From Actinomycetes bacterium (GTDB taxonomy: Bacteria; Actinomycetota; Actinomycetes; Mycobacteriales; Mycobacteriaceae): DNA of 8,943 bases. The stretch is taken from contig JAEZDV010000016.1 in assembly GCA_023417985.1 (NCBI GenBank), forward strand, positions 1-8,943. Reading direction: 5' to 3'. Numbering within the stretch: position 1 is the first letter of the stretch; every line of letters starts with the position of its first letter. The notes beneath the pieces are model-generated. The model did no database searches. It was not told where the DNA came from and saw only the letters and a list, made by a program, of their open reading frames with translations. Shown here in pieces: positions 1 through 6,079 of this stretch. A program made the position numbers and the translations under genes.

Positions 1-497
1 CATCGGTACCCGAGCGCCGCGAGGCGCTCACCGCCGATCACCTGCTGGGCCAGTCCGACGACCGCCGTGAACACACCCATCCCCATCAGGATGGTGACGA
101 AGTGGTCGCGGTCGCGGGCGTCGAACGGGGCGCGCCAGAGGATCACCGGAATGATGAGGTAGAAGAAGGTGATCTTCACGGGCGTGACGGCTCCCGTCCC
201 CGACACGAGGACAGCGGACACCACTCCCACGGCGACCCATGCCGCGACGGCCGGCCACCACGGAAAAGCCGGGGCGGGAGTGTTTTTGCGATACGGGCTG
301 ACGAACGTCGCGGCGAGCGTCAGAAGGAGCACGCCTTCTTTCCACGGCGACAACGCCGAACCGCCGGGCACGATCACGAGCAGTCCGTGCAGCGGCGTCA
401 GGGCCGCGATGAGAAGCAGTCCATGCTGCGGCCGCCGGTACAGAACGACACCGAGAGCGGCAGCAAAGGGCAGAGCGAGGACGAGCAGCGTCGTCAT
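1..497 (-). CDS. O-antigen ligase/polymerase-like membrane protein, N-terminal part (cut by window edge)
   Basis: The frame is open from an ATG at 497 to the window edge, giving 165 N-terminal residues and no stop. The product is very hydrophobic, with likely membrane segments near residues 3-20, 26-46, 54-68, 80-101, 108-122 and 133-152. Short basic or polar turns separate them (YRRPQHG, SPYRKNTP, RAPFDARDRD). This pattern, and a segment ending GLAQQVIGGERLAALGYR, resembles the N-terminus of O-antigen ligase/Wzy-type proteins (Wzy_C family), which join or polymerise lipid-linked glycans on the outer face of the membrane. The diagnostic C-terminal periplasmic loop is outside the window, so the family call rests on topology and context. 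The start overlaps the stop of the upstream hydrolase gene by 4 bp (ATGA, 494-497) with no strong Shine-Dalgarno of its own, so translation is probably coupled. It could be another polytopic glycan-export or polymerase protein. Confidence 0.72.
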   Translation of the reverse strand, partial: MTTLLVLALPFAAALGVVLYRRPQHGLLLIAALTPLHGLLVIVPGGSALSPWKEGVLLLTLAATFVSPYRKNTPAPAFPWWPAVAAWVAVGVVSAVLVSGTGAVTPVKITFFYLIIPVILWRAPFDARDRDHFVTILMGMGVFTAVVGLAQQVIGGERLAALGYR

Positions 498-2230
498 GAC
501 ACGTCCGCATCGGCAACGGGGGCACGTGTCACTGTGGCCCGGCCGAAGTGCGAAAGGACTGCAGCAGTGATCTCGGTGCGGAGAAACTCGCGCCCGTCGC
601 GCTGGTAGGCACCGTGATCCCCGGTCGTTCCGGTGCGGATCCGTCCGGTGAATCCGCGCCGCTGCACTCGTCGCAGTCCTTCTTCGCCGCGCTGGTACCG
701 GAACGAGTGATGGTCCTGTGCGGAGAGCACCACGGTGACGTCGACACCCGCACGTCGCAACGCGTCGAGGATCACTTCCGGCACCTGGGTCACACCGAGT
801 CGGCCGAGCAACAGCCACAGCGGATAGGGCAGGTGCTCGCGGGCGAGAGGTTTGAGGCGGGCGCGCAGCGGCAGCGAGGTGGGTGCCGGGCCGGGGTCTC
901 CGCTGCCGGGCGCAGCGGGAACCGGGGGCCGAAGCTGTTCGCGCAGAGACGTCCGCCGGTGCGTGGACCACAGGATCATGTTCACCAGCACCACCGCCCG
1001 GGCGCGCGAAGCGAGTGCGACATACGACGAGTACCACGCCCCCGAGCACAGCCCCGTCACGACGAGGTCGCGCGGATCGACGCCCAGCGCGTCGGCGGTG
1101 TCGAGCGCGTCGCGGTCGGACACCTCCGAGTACAGCGATGGCGGTTGTTCCCGGCCGACGTCGCCTGTGTCCCCGACACCGCTGCGGTCGAACCGAACCG
1201 AGGAAATGCCGTGGGCGGCGAGGCTCCGGGAGAGTTCGACCCAGAGCCGGGTCGGCCCGATTCGGTGCTCGTACGCCGTCCCGAAGAACAGGACCGTCGG
1301 GTGCCGGCCGTCGTTGTCGACGGTTTCCGCCGCGTGGGTGCGCACCGCGAAGAGCGAATTCGGACCGAGCGACTCGATCGATTCGTACACGGGAGAACCG
1401 TCGGCCGCCGTGGCCACCGCGGCGCGCCGGTGGAGCGCCGTGACCACCTCGCGGGAATCTGCCGGCGCACCGCCGGAAATCCAGTCGGCGATCTCGCGCA
1501 CCGAAGCAAGGGGGATCTCGGCGAAGAGTGCGGACGGGGTGACGAATGCTTCGTGCCCGGAGAGGACCAGTTCGTCGCTGCCCGATGCCTCGGCCAACGC
1601 GGCGACAGCGGGAGAGTCGCGCGCCGTGGGTCGCGTCGCGAGCAGCGTGCGTGTCCCCGTGAAGGCGCTCGCCTCGATCTTCAGAGCGGCGAGGTCCGCG
1701 GCCGCTTCCTGCGCGAGGACACCGCCGATGATGGAAACCCGGGGGTCGCCCGGATCGTCGGCACCTTGCGTGACCCGGTAGAGGGCACGTTGTTCCCGCA
1801 GCGCGCTGCGCCCGGAAAGTATGGGGTCCCAGAGGACGACCGCGTCGACAGGCCCACAGTCGGGGAGTGCGCTCGCCGCGAGGAGTGCTCCGGCGCGCAG
1901 ACCCACCAAGGTGATGTGCTCACTGCCGGTCGTGCGCGCGAGATCGACGGCCGCCACGACGCTGCGTCGCCAGGCCTGTACCGCGTCGGGGGAATCCTGA
2001 TCGCCGGACGAGTCGCCACAACCGGCGTAATCGAACCGCACCGACGTCAGTCCGCGGTCCGCGAGTTGCTCGGCGAGAGCCTTCATGCCCCGGTAGGTGT
2101 CGAGGTGTTCCTTGCCCAGCGGCGGGCACAACACCACGGCGCCGCTGGAACGGCCGTCGTCGGGGACGTGGATGTGCGCGAGAAGTGGTGTGTCGGAGGA
2201 TCCGAACCACGACGAGTGCTGCACGCCCAC
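494..2230 (-). CDS. Tandem alpha/beta-hydrolase fusion with Arg and Cys at the two nucleophile elbows (exosortase-system hydrolase-like)
   Basis: The 578-aa protein holds two alpha/beta-hydrolase domains. Domain 1 (about 1-255) has CPPLGKEH (35-42), the strand-turn VRFDYAGCGDSSG (64-76) and the elbow G110-L-R-A-G114, where Arg112 takes the place of the usual Ser; its late His motif is GHEAF (225-229). Domain 2 (about 285-565) has LFFGTAYEHR (314-323), VRFDRSGVGDTGD (345-357) and the elbow G393-L-C-S-G397 with Cys395 as candidate nucleophile. Asp505 (SAQDHH) and His539 (GDHG) are candidates for the acid and base. From memory, the GLR-x-GALLA and GLC elbows recall the exosortase A system-associated hydrolases 2 and 1, normally two separate proteins in Gram-negative exopolysaccharide loci. 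Domain 1 is probably not a classical serine hydrolase; domain 2 may be a thiol acyl-hydrolase or acyltransferase. No signal peptide is seen, so it is probably cytosolic. The GTG start is fixed by GGAGG 7 nt upstream. It is coupled to the downstream membrane protein. Substrate unknown. Confidence 0.85.
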   Translation of the reverse strand: MGVQHSSWFGSSDTPLLAHIHVPDDGRSSGAVVLCPPLGKEHLDTYRGMKALAEQLADRGLTSVRFDYAGCGDSSGDQDSPDAVQAWRRSVVAAVDLARTTGSEHITLVGLRAGALLAASALPDCGPVDAVVLWDPILSGRSALREQRALYRVTQGADDPGDPRVSIIGGVLAQEAAADLAALKIEASAFTGTRTLLATRPTARDSPAVAALAEASGSDELVLSGHEAFVTPSALFAEIPLASVREIADWISGGAPADSREVVTALHRRAAVATAADGSPVYESIESLGPNSLFAVRTHAAETVDNDGRHPTVLFFGTAYEHRIGPTRLWVELSRSLAAHGISSVRFDRSGVGDTGDVGREQPPSLYSEVSDRDALDTADALGVDPRDLVVTGLCSGAWYSSYVALASRARAVVLVNMILWSTHRRTSLREQLRPPVPAAPGSGDPGPAPTSLPLRARLKPLAREHLPYPLWLLLGRLGVTQVPEVILDALRRAGVDVTVVLSAQDHHSFRYQRGEEGLRRVQRRGFTGRIRTGTTGDHGAYQRDGREFLRTEITAAVLSHFGRATVTRAPVADADVS

Positions 2231-2237
2231 GTTCGAA

Positions 2238-2242
2238 CCTCC
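2238..2242 (-). promoter_or_regulatory. Ribosome binding site deciding the GTG start of the tandem hydrolase
   Basis: On the minus strand GGAGG (CCTCC on plus) lies 7 nt before the GTG at 2230. This supports that start over the in-frame GTG two codons later. The 7-nt spacer is part of the palindrome GTTCGAAC (2231-2238). Confidence 0.7.
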
Positions 2243-2264
2243 AGATCATCGAGTGGGTGATCCA

Positions 2265-2294
2265 AGGAGGCAGTCGGCGCCCGAGGCGCCTCCT
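2265..2294. repeat. Inverted repeat in the divergent hydrolase/GT4 intergenic region
   Basis: AGGAGGC (2265-2271) and GCCTCCT (2288-2294) form a perfect 7-bp inverted repeat. The 16-nt loop contains a second small stem, TCGG (2274-2277) with CCGA (2281-2284). It lies about 35 bp upstream of the hydrolase start, in what would be its 5' leader, and about 120 bp upstream of the GT4 start. It could be an operator for a dimeric regulator or a leader hairpin in the minus-strand transcript. No U-tract follows on either strand. Confidence 0.35.
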
Positions 2295-2339
2295 CTTGAA
2301 TCCGGTTGTTGCTACGACACATTCGAATCGGGCGGGCGA

Positions 2340-2357
2340 CACCCGGCGTTACGGGTG
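2340..2357. promoter_or_regulatory. Candidate operator: CACCCG-6-CGGGTG inverted repeat
   Basis: CACCCG (2340-2345) and CGGGTG (2352-2357) are perfect inverted 6-bp arms around GCGTTA. The site overlaps the proposed -35 position of the GT4 promoter (2349-2354), where a bound repressor would block RNA polymerase. GC-rich arms occur by chance in such a genome, so this is a suggestion only. Confidence 0.3.
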
Positions 2358-2377
2358 CGCAACCTGTGCCATAAACT
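2349..2377 (+). promoter_or_regulatory. Possible promoter of the GT4 glycosyltransferase
   Basis: TAAACT (2372-2377) fits the actinobacterial -10 pattern TAnnnT, with TTACGG (2349-2354) 17 bp upstream as a poor -35. Transcription would start near 2384, about 30 nt before the ATG at 2415. Only the -10 is reasonably convincing. Confidence 0.35.
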
Positions 2378-2414
2378 ACCGTGCCTGCTTGCTCGGGCGT
2401 TCGGAGGGATGGTC

Positions 2415-3509
2415 ATGCCGGGAGTGCTCGTGCACGAGTGGATCGCACGTGACGGCGGTTCGGAGAAGGTGCTCGACGAGTTCGTCCGCTGTTTTCCGGA
2501 CGCCGACGTCCTGTGTCTGTGGAACGACGCGGAGCGCTATCCCACGCAGACCGTGCGGGAGAGCGGACTCGCGCGGACCCCCTTGCGTCGTCACAAGGCG
2601 CTCGCGCTCGCGGCGATGCCGTACGTCTGGCGCCGGCGTCCCGGCGACTACGACTTCGCCCTGGTCAGTTCCCATTGCTTCGCCCATCACGTGTCGTTCC
2701 GCGGTGCCGCCCGCGACTTCCGCAAGTTCGTGTACGTGCACACCCCGGCCCGCTACCTGTGGGATCCCGAACTCGACGATCGCGGGGCGTCGGCTGCGGT
2801 GAAACTCGCGTCGCCTCCGCTCCGGCGTCTCGATCGGCGGCGGGCGGCGGAAGGCGCACAGTTCGCCGCGAACAGCGACTTCGTTCGTCGCCGGGTGGAG
2901 CGGGCGTGGGGCGTCGAAGCCCGTGTGATCTTTCCCCCGGTCGACACGACGCGGATCTCGTCGGTGGCGGACTGGACCACCGAGTTGTCGGAGGCAGAAT
3001 CGGCGGTCCTCGAGAGTCTTCCGGAGACCTTCGTCCTCGGCGCGTCGCGGTTCGTTCCGTACAAGCGACTCGACTGGGTGATTCGCGCTTCCGATCTCGC
3101 CGGTGTTCCTGCCGTGGTCGCGGGTTCGGGTCCGGAGGAAGGACGGCTGCGCACGCTTGCCGACGAGGCTGGGGTGCCGGTGCGCGTGCTCTCGCGCCCG
3201 TCGGATGCGATGTTGTATGCGCTGTACCAGCGGGCGCACGTCTATGTCTTCCCGGCGATCGAGGATTTCGGCATCATGCCGGTCGAAGCGCGGGCGGCCG
3301 GTGCACGCGTGATCGTCAACGAACTCGGCGGAGCCTCGGAAACGGTGGTCGACGGGGTGGACGGTCTGCACTTCCGCGACGATTCGGTGGAGGCGCTCGC
3401 GGAGTGCATCGCCGCCGTCGACACGGTGCCACGCCGAGGCTCGGGGTGGGTCGCGAATCTGTCGTCGGAGAGATTCCGCGCGGACATCCGGGACTGGGTC
3501 TGCGTCTGA
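2415..3509 (+). CDS. GT4-family (GT-B fold) glycosyltransferase, probably exopolysaccharide assembly
   Basis: The 364-aa product looks like a complete GT-B retaining glycosyltransferase. The N-terminal acceptor domain begins VLVHEW (4-9) followed by the glycine-rich loop DGGSEKVL (13-20). HTPARYLWD (109-117) resembles the H-T-P-x-R-Y-x-W-D segment of GT4 mannosyl/rhamnosyltransferases of O-antigen and capsule loci. The C-terminal nucleotide-sugar domain shows SRFVPYKRLDWVI (211-223, Lys217/Arg218 for the diphosphate), AGSGPEE (236-242) and the EX7E motif Glu283-to-Glu291 in EDFGIMPVE. No transmembrane segment is seen, so it acts at the inner face of the membrane. ATG 2415 is preferred over ATG 2409 because GGAGG (2403-2407) is 7 nt from the former and only 1 nt from the latter. 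It is divergent from the hydrolase and upstream of the sugar transferase; it probably adds a sugar to the lipid-linked intermediate. Donor sugar cannot be read from sequence. Confidence 0.88.
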   Translation: MPGVLVHEWIARDGGSEKVLDEFVRCFPDADVLCLWNDAERYPTQTVRESGLARTPLRRHKALALAAMPYVWRRRPGDYDFALVSSHCFAHHVSFRGAARDFRKFVYVHTPARYLWDPELDDRGASAAVKLASPPLRRLDRRRAAEGAQFAANSDFVRRRVERAWGVEARVIFPPVDTTRISSVADWTTELSEAESAVLESLPETFVLGASRFVPYKRLDWVIRASDLAGVPAVVAGSGPEEGRLRTLADEAGVPVRVLSRPSDAMLYALYQRAHVYVFPAIEDFGIMPVEARAAGARVIVNELGGASETVVDGVDGLHFRDDSVEALAECIAAVDTVPRRGSGWVANLSSERFRADIRDWVCV

Positions 3510-3531
3510 TCCCGGCCTGATCGGCGCGCAC

Positions 3532-3560
3532 TTGTCCCGGTGTTCACGCTGCGGTACGTT
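3532..3560 (+). promoter_or_regulatory. Candidate sigma-A-type promoter upstream of the sugar transferase
   Basis: TTGTCC (3532-3537) is followed, after exactly 17 bp, by TACGTT (3555-3560), matching TTGnCn and TAnnnT. Transcription from about 3567 would give a leader of roughly 295 nt before the ATG at 3863. It starts just after the GT4 stop codon. Confidence 0.4.
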
Positions 3561-3742
3561 CCACGCGGGCAGGAGCCTGATCGAGGTGGAAATCGGGGGC
3601 CTGAAGCTGGTGATTCCGAAATAACCTGCGCTACCTGGATTTTGAGGAGTTCTGCCGCGAGACGGCGTCGCGGGAATGGTGTCCGGGATCGTCCCTGGGC
3701 GGCGGGACCGCGGCGCTCGCTCCGAGTGTGATCTATCCCACT

Positions 3743-3752
3743 GAAACGTTTC
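3743..3752. promoter_or_regulatory. Candidate LacI-family operator palindrome GAAACGTTTC
   Basis: This is a perfect 10-bp palindrome with a central CG step, the form typical of LacI/PurR-family operators. It stands out as A/T-rich in a GC-rich genome. It lies 110 bp upstream of the sugar transferase ATG. It also begins the bulged hairpin CGTTTCC/GGAAAACG (3747-3766). No regulator gene is present in the window. Confidence 0.35.
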
Positions 3753-3791
3753 CTCCCCGGAAAACGGTAAAGGCCGCATAACGGACAATCG

Positions 3792-3814
3792 GGCCGGACC
3801 CGGTGGGTCCAGCC
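3792..3814 (+). repeat. Strong hairpin in the sugar transferase leader
   Basis: GGACCC (3796-3801) pairs perfectly with GGGTCC (3805-3810) around GGT. The stem extends outward after one mismatch through GGC/GCC, giving 9 of 10 pairs. It ends 48 bp before the ATG at 3863 and has no U-tract. It could act as a leader structure or attenuator, or reduce translation from the in-frame GTG at 3803. Confidence 0.4.
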
Positions 3815-3862
3815 TGCCATCACCAGGTCGAGGGCGGGGGTAAACCGAAGCATGGGGCGGAA

Positions 3863-5395
3863 ATGAGCATCGAAGCCGGAAGGACGCCGAAGGTGAGCGC
3901 GCTGTCCGCCCCGACCCTGGACGCGAGGCAGACGTCCGCCGAGAGAAGGGGGACCCGCCGGCAGTGGCAGACCATCCACGCGAGGCGGCTGTACCTGACC
4001 GACGCCGCGGTGGTGTGCGCCGTTCTCGCGCTCGCACAGTGGGTTCGGTTCGCCTTCGGTGAGGTGCCGGAAGCCGGGATCCCGATCTCGATACTGCTGG
4101 GGGTCGCCGTCGCAGCGACCTGGCTGATCGCGCTGTCGATCACCGGTACCCGCAAGCCCACCGTGATCGGGAGAGGCGAAGAGGAATACCGACGCGTCAC
4201 CAGGGCGACGCTCCAATGCTTCGGATTCATCGCGATTCTGTCGTTCCTGCTCGAATCGTTCGTGATCGACCTCGACGCGGTCCGCATCTACCTCGGTGTC
4301 GCGCTACCCCTCGGGTTGATCGGTCTCATTCTCGGACGCCATTGGTGGCGAAGGGAAATCGGCCGCAGGCGTGAGTGCGGTGAGTTCCGTACCTCGGTGC
4401 TCGTGATCGGGGGCGATCAGGCGGTCGAGGCGATGGTCGAATCGTTCACGCGCGACGCGGATGCCGGCTACCGGGTCGTCGGGGTGTGCACCCCCGGATA
4501 CACCGGCGAGCAGATCCGGACCCTGACGGCGGGTGGGCTCGACATCCCGGTCCTCGGCGGGGAATCCGATGTGCTGCGCGCCGTCGAACTCACCGGGGCG
4601 GACACCGTGGCGGTCGCCACCAACGCGCAGTGGGGCAATTCCGATCTCGCCGATCTCGCGTGGGACCTCGAGCCGTACCGAGTGGATCTGGTGGTGGCGC
4701 CGGGCGTCACCGATATCGCGTCACTCCGCCTGTCGATGTACCCGGTCGGTGGTCTTCCCCTCGTCCATGTCGAAGAACCCCAGTATCGGGGGTCCAACCG
4801 GATGGCGAAGACCGTCTTCGATCTCGTCAGTGCCACACTTGCGCTGCTCGCTTCCGCGCCCGTCATGCTCACGGTGGCGGCACTGATCAAAATCCAGGAT
4901 CGCGGTCCCGTTTTTTATCGACAGGAGCGGGTCGGACTCAACGGAGCGACCTTCCGGATGTGGAAGTTCCGGTCCATGGTCATCGACGCCGACAAGATGA
5001 TCGACGCGATGCGCGAGGAAACCGGCAGCGACCGCTCGGTGTTCTACAAGTCGTCCGCCGATCCGCGAGTCACTCCGGTCGGCCGCTTCATCCGCCGCAC
5101 GAGCATCGACGAACTGCCGCAACTGTTCAACGTGCTGAGCCGCGACATGAGTCTTGTCGGTCCGCGTCCGCTCACGGTCGGGGAGGGGCAGGAGATCCCA
5201 CGGTTCGTCGACCGTCGAATGCTGGTTCGGCCGGGCATGACCGGACTGTGGCAGGTGTCGGGGCGATCGAATCTCTCCGAAGCCGACCGCGTCCGCCTCG
5301 ACCTGTTCTACGTCGCGAACTGGTCGATGGTGCAGGATCTCCTGATCGTTGCGAAAACGGTTCGCGCTGTGCTCGCGAGCGACGGCGCGTACTGA
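3863..5395 (+). CDS. Polyprenyl-phosphate sugar-1-phosphate transferase (exopolysaccharide initiation)
   Basis: The 510-aa protein is the long, WbaP/WcaJ-like form. It transfers a sugar-1-phosphate from a nucleotide sugar to undecaprenyl/decaprenyl phosphate, the first step of lipid-linked glycan assembly. Membrane segments are likely near 44-64, 76-94, 117-134 and 139-157. A central CoA/NAD-binding-like domain starts VLVIGGDQA (179-187). The last hydrophobic segment (318-342) leads into the bacterial sugar transferase domain (about 314-505). Family motifs there are RGPVFYRQERVG (347-358), FRMWKFRSM (364-372), R411-R-T-S-I-D-E-L-P-Q420 with the catalytic Asp416-Glu417 pair, MSLVGPRP (429-436) and RPGMTGLWQVSGRS (456-469). 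All key motifs are intact. ATG 3863 is chosen over an in-frame GTG at 3803 because G/C-rich third positions begin only after 3863; the Shine-Dalgarno (GGGGCGG, 3854-3860) is mediocre. The sugar transferred is not predictable. Confidence 0.93.
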   Translation: MSIEAGRTPKVSALSAPTLDARQTSAERRGTRRQWQTIHARRLYLTDAAVVCAVLALAQWVRFAFGEVPEAGIPISILLGVAVAATWLIALSITGTRKPTVIGRGEEEYRRVTRATLQCFGFIAILSFLLESFVIDLDAVRIYLGVALPLGLIGLILGRHWWRREIGRRRECGEFRTSVLVIGGDQAVEAMVESFTRDADAGYRVVGVCTPGYTGEQIRTLTAGGLDIPVLGGESDVLRAVELTGADTVAVATNAQWGNSDLADLAWDLEPYRVDLVVAPGVTDIASLRLSMYPVGGLPLVHVEEPQYRGSNRMAKTVFDLVSATLALLASAPVMLTVAALIKIQDRGPVFYRQERVGLNGATFRMWKFRSMVIDADKMIDAMREETGSDRSVFYKSSADPRVTPVGRFIRRTSIDELPQLFNVLSRDMSLVGPRPLTVGEGQEIPRFVDRRMLVRPGMTGLWQVSGRSNLSEADRVRLDLFYVANWSMVQDLLIVAKTVRAVLASDGAY

Positions 5396-5411
5396 TCGGA
5401 GTTTCGGTCAG
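5392..5411 (+). terminator. Hairpin spanning the stops of convergent genes (possible terminator)
   Basis: On the plus strand the RNA forms an 8-bp stem (CUGAUCGG with UCGGUCAG, two G-U wobbles) around the loop AGUU. It contains the TGA of the sugar transferase (5393-5395) and the complement of the trpF TGA (5408-5410). The opposite strand has C/A mismatches where the wobbles are, so the structure favours termination of the plus-strand transcript. No U-tract follows, which is common for actinobacterial terminators. Confidence 0.45.
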
Positions 5412-6013
5412 CGGACGTCGGCTTTGCGTACAGCGTCCGCGAACGCCGTCATCAGGGCGGGACTCTTGATGCCGCGAGAGGATTCGATGCCGCTCGAGAC
5501 GTCGACGCCCCACGCCCCGGATGTCTCGACCGCCCGCGCGACGTTTTTCGCGGTCAGACCGCCCGCGAGAATCCATCGGCCACGGGGGACGGCGCTGCGA
5601 TCCTGCCAGTCCCATGTCACCCCGGCGCCCGCGACCGCGCCGTCCACCAGAAGCAGATCGGCGCCGAGGTCCTCCGACACCGACGCTCCCTCTCCGTTGT
5701 TCACGGCGCGGATGACCGTCAGTCCTGCGTCGTGGAGAAAGCGCACGGCGTCAGCCGACCGCAGGTCGTGGACCTGTACGTGGTCGAGATCGGCCGCACG
5801 GGCCGTGGAGACGATGTCGTCGAGCGACATCTCGACGTAGACCCCGACCGCAAGGATTCCGGCCGGGACCCGCGATCGCAACGTCGCGGCTTGTTCGGCG
5901 GAGACCCGGCGGGGGCTGTCGGCGAAGACGAAGCCGACCGCGTCGACACCCAGATCGACGGCCAGGTCCACCGTGGCCTCGTCGCGCAACCCGCACATCT
6001 TGATGAACGTCAT
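5408..6013 (-). CDS. trpF: Phosphoribosylanthranilate isomerase (TrpF)
   Basis: The 201-aa length suits a single TIM-barrel TrpF. The enzyme converts N-(5'-phosphoribosyl)anthranilate to CdRP, the third committed step of tryptophan synthesis, in the cytosol. Cys7 in IKMCGL (4-9) is the general base and Asp124 in LLVDG (121-125) the general acid. AGAGVTWDW (128-136), LAGGLTAKNV (149-158) and GVDVSSGIE (169-177) match the phosphate-binding and C-terminal barrel signatures, including Asp171. The ATG at 6013 has GGAAGG (6020-6025 on the complement) 6 nt upstream. No other trp gene is near. Many actinomycetes lack trpF because bifunctional PriA (HisA/TrpF) does this reaction, so a separate gene may be redundant or serve another anthranilate-derived pathway. 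All catalytic positions appear intact. Confidence 0.9.
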   Translation of the reverse strand: MTFIKMCGLRDEATVDLAVDLGVDAVGFVFADSPRRVSAEQAATLRSRVPAGILAVGVYVEMSLDDIVSTARAADLDHVQVHDLRSADAVRFLHDAGLTVIRAVNNGEGASVSEDLGADLLLVDGAVAGAGVTWDWQDRSAVPRGRWILAGGLTAKNVARAVETSGAWGVDVSSGIESSRGIKSPALMTAFADAVRKADVR

Positions 6014-6023
6014 CGCCTGCCTT

Positions 6024-6057
6024 CCGTCCCTACTCTCCTACGAGGATATGGGTACGG
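6024..6057 (-). promoter_or_regulatory. Possible leader hairpin touching the trpF ribosome binding site
   Basis: CCGTCCC (6024-6030) can pair with GGG-t-ACGG (6050-6057), a stem of 7 with one bulged base. A nested TCCT/AGGA stem (6036-6046) sits inside. On the minus strand the structure lies in the gap between the zinc-ribbon stop and trpF, and its base shares two bases with the trpF Shine-Dalgarno (6020-6025). It may be an intercistronic terminator or modulate trpF translation. No Trp-codon leader peptide is evident. Confidence 0.25.
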
Positions 6058-6079
6058 AGGGTGGCGGATCGCGGACGGC

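Larger units (their letters stand above)
3510..3862. other. 353-bp non-coding stretch between GT4 and sugar transferase genes
   Basis: No gene with a credible start is seen here. The stretch holds a promoter-like pair near its left end (3532-3560), a 10-bp GAAACGTTTC palindrome (3743-3752) and a strong inverted repeat (3792-3814). It also has two overlapping start-less open stretches with coding-like third positions (about 3508-3621 in one frame, 3614-3778 in another). These may be the remnant of a decayed or frameshifted small gene. The length suggests that the sugar transferase has its own promoter and a regulated leader rather than simple read-through from the GT4 gene. Confidence 0.5.

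Noticed and set aside
548..2260. Long plus-strand open frame (570 codons) opposite the hydrolase
   Set aside because: It is rich in Arg, Gly and Val without domain motifs, and mirrors the minus-strand hydrolase, whose two domains and ribosome binding site are clear. Long antisense frames are usual in GC-rich coding DNA.
3540..3731. Short plus-strand frame from a GTG in the intergenic stretch (63 aa)
   Set aside because: No ribosome binding site, Arg-rich shadow-like composition; its third-position bias is poorer than that of the other two frames of the same stretch.
3803..3862. Upstream in-frame GTG start for the sugar transferase
   Set aside because: It sits inside the strong hairpin 3792-3814, has no Shine-Dalgarno, and codons 3803-3862 lack the strong G/C third-position preference that begins after 3863.
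3510..3862. Known riboswitch class (c-di-GMP, c-di-AMP, cobalamin) in the leader
   Set aside because: None of the conserved core sequences of these classes is visible; only simple hairpins and palindromes are present.
2376..4037. Long minus-strand open frame (553 codons) opposite the GT4 gene and running through the leader
   Set aside because: Composition is Arg/Pro/His-rich with no recognisable domain, while the plus strand carries all GT4 motifs in order.
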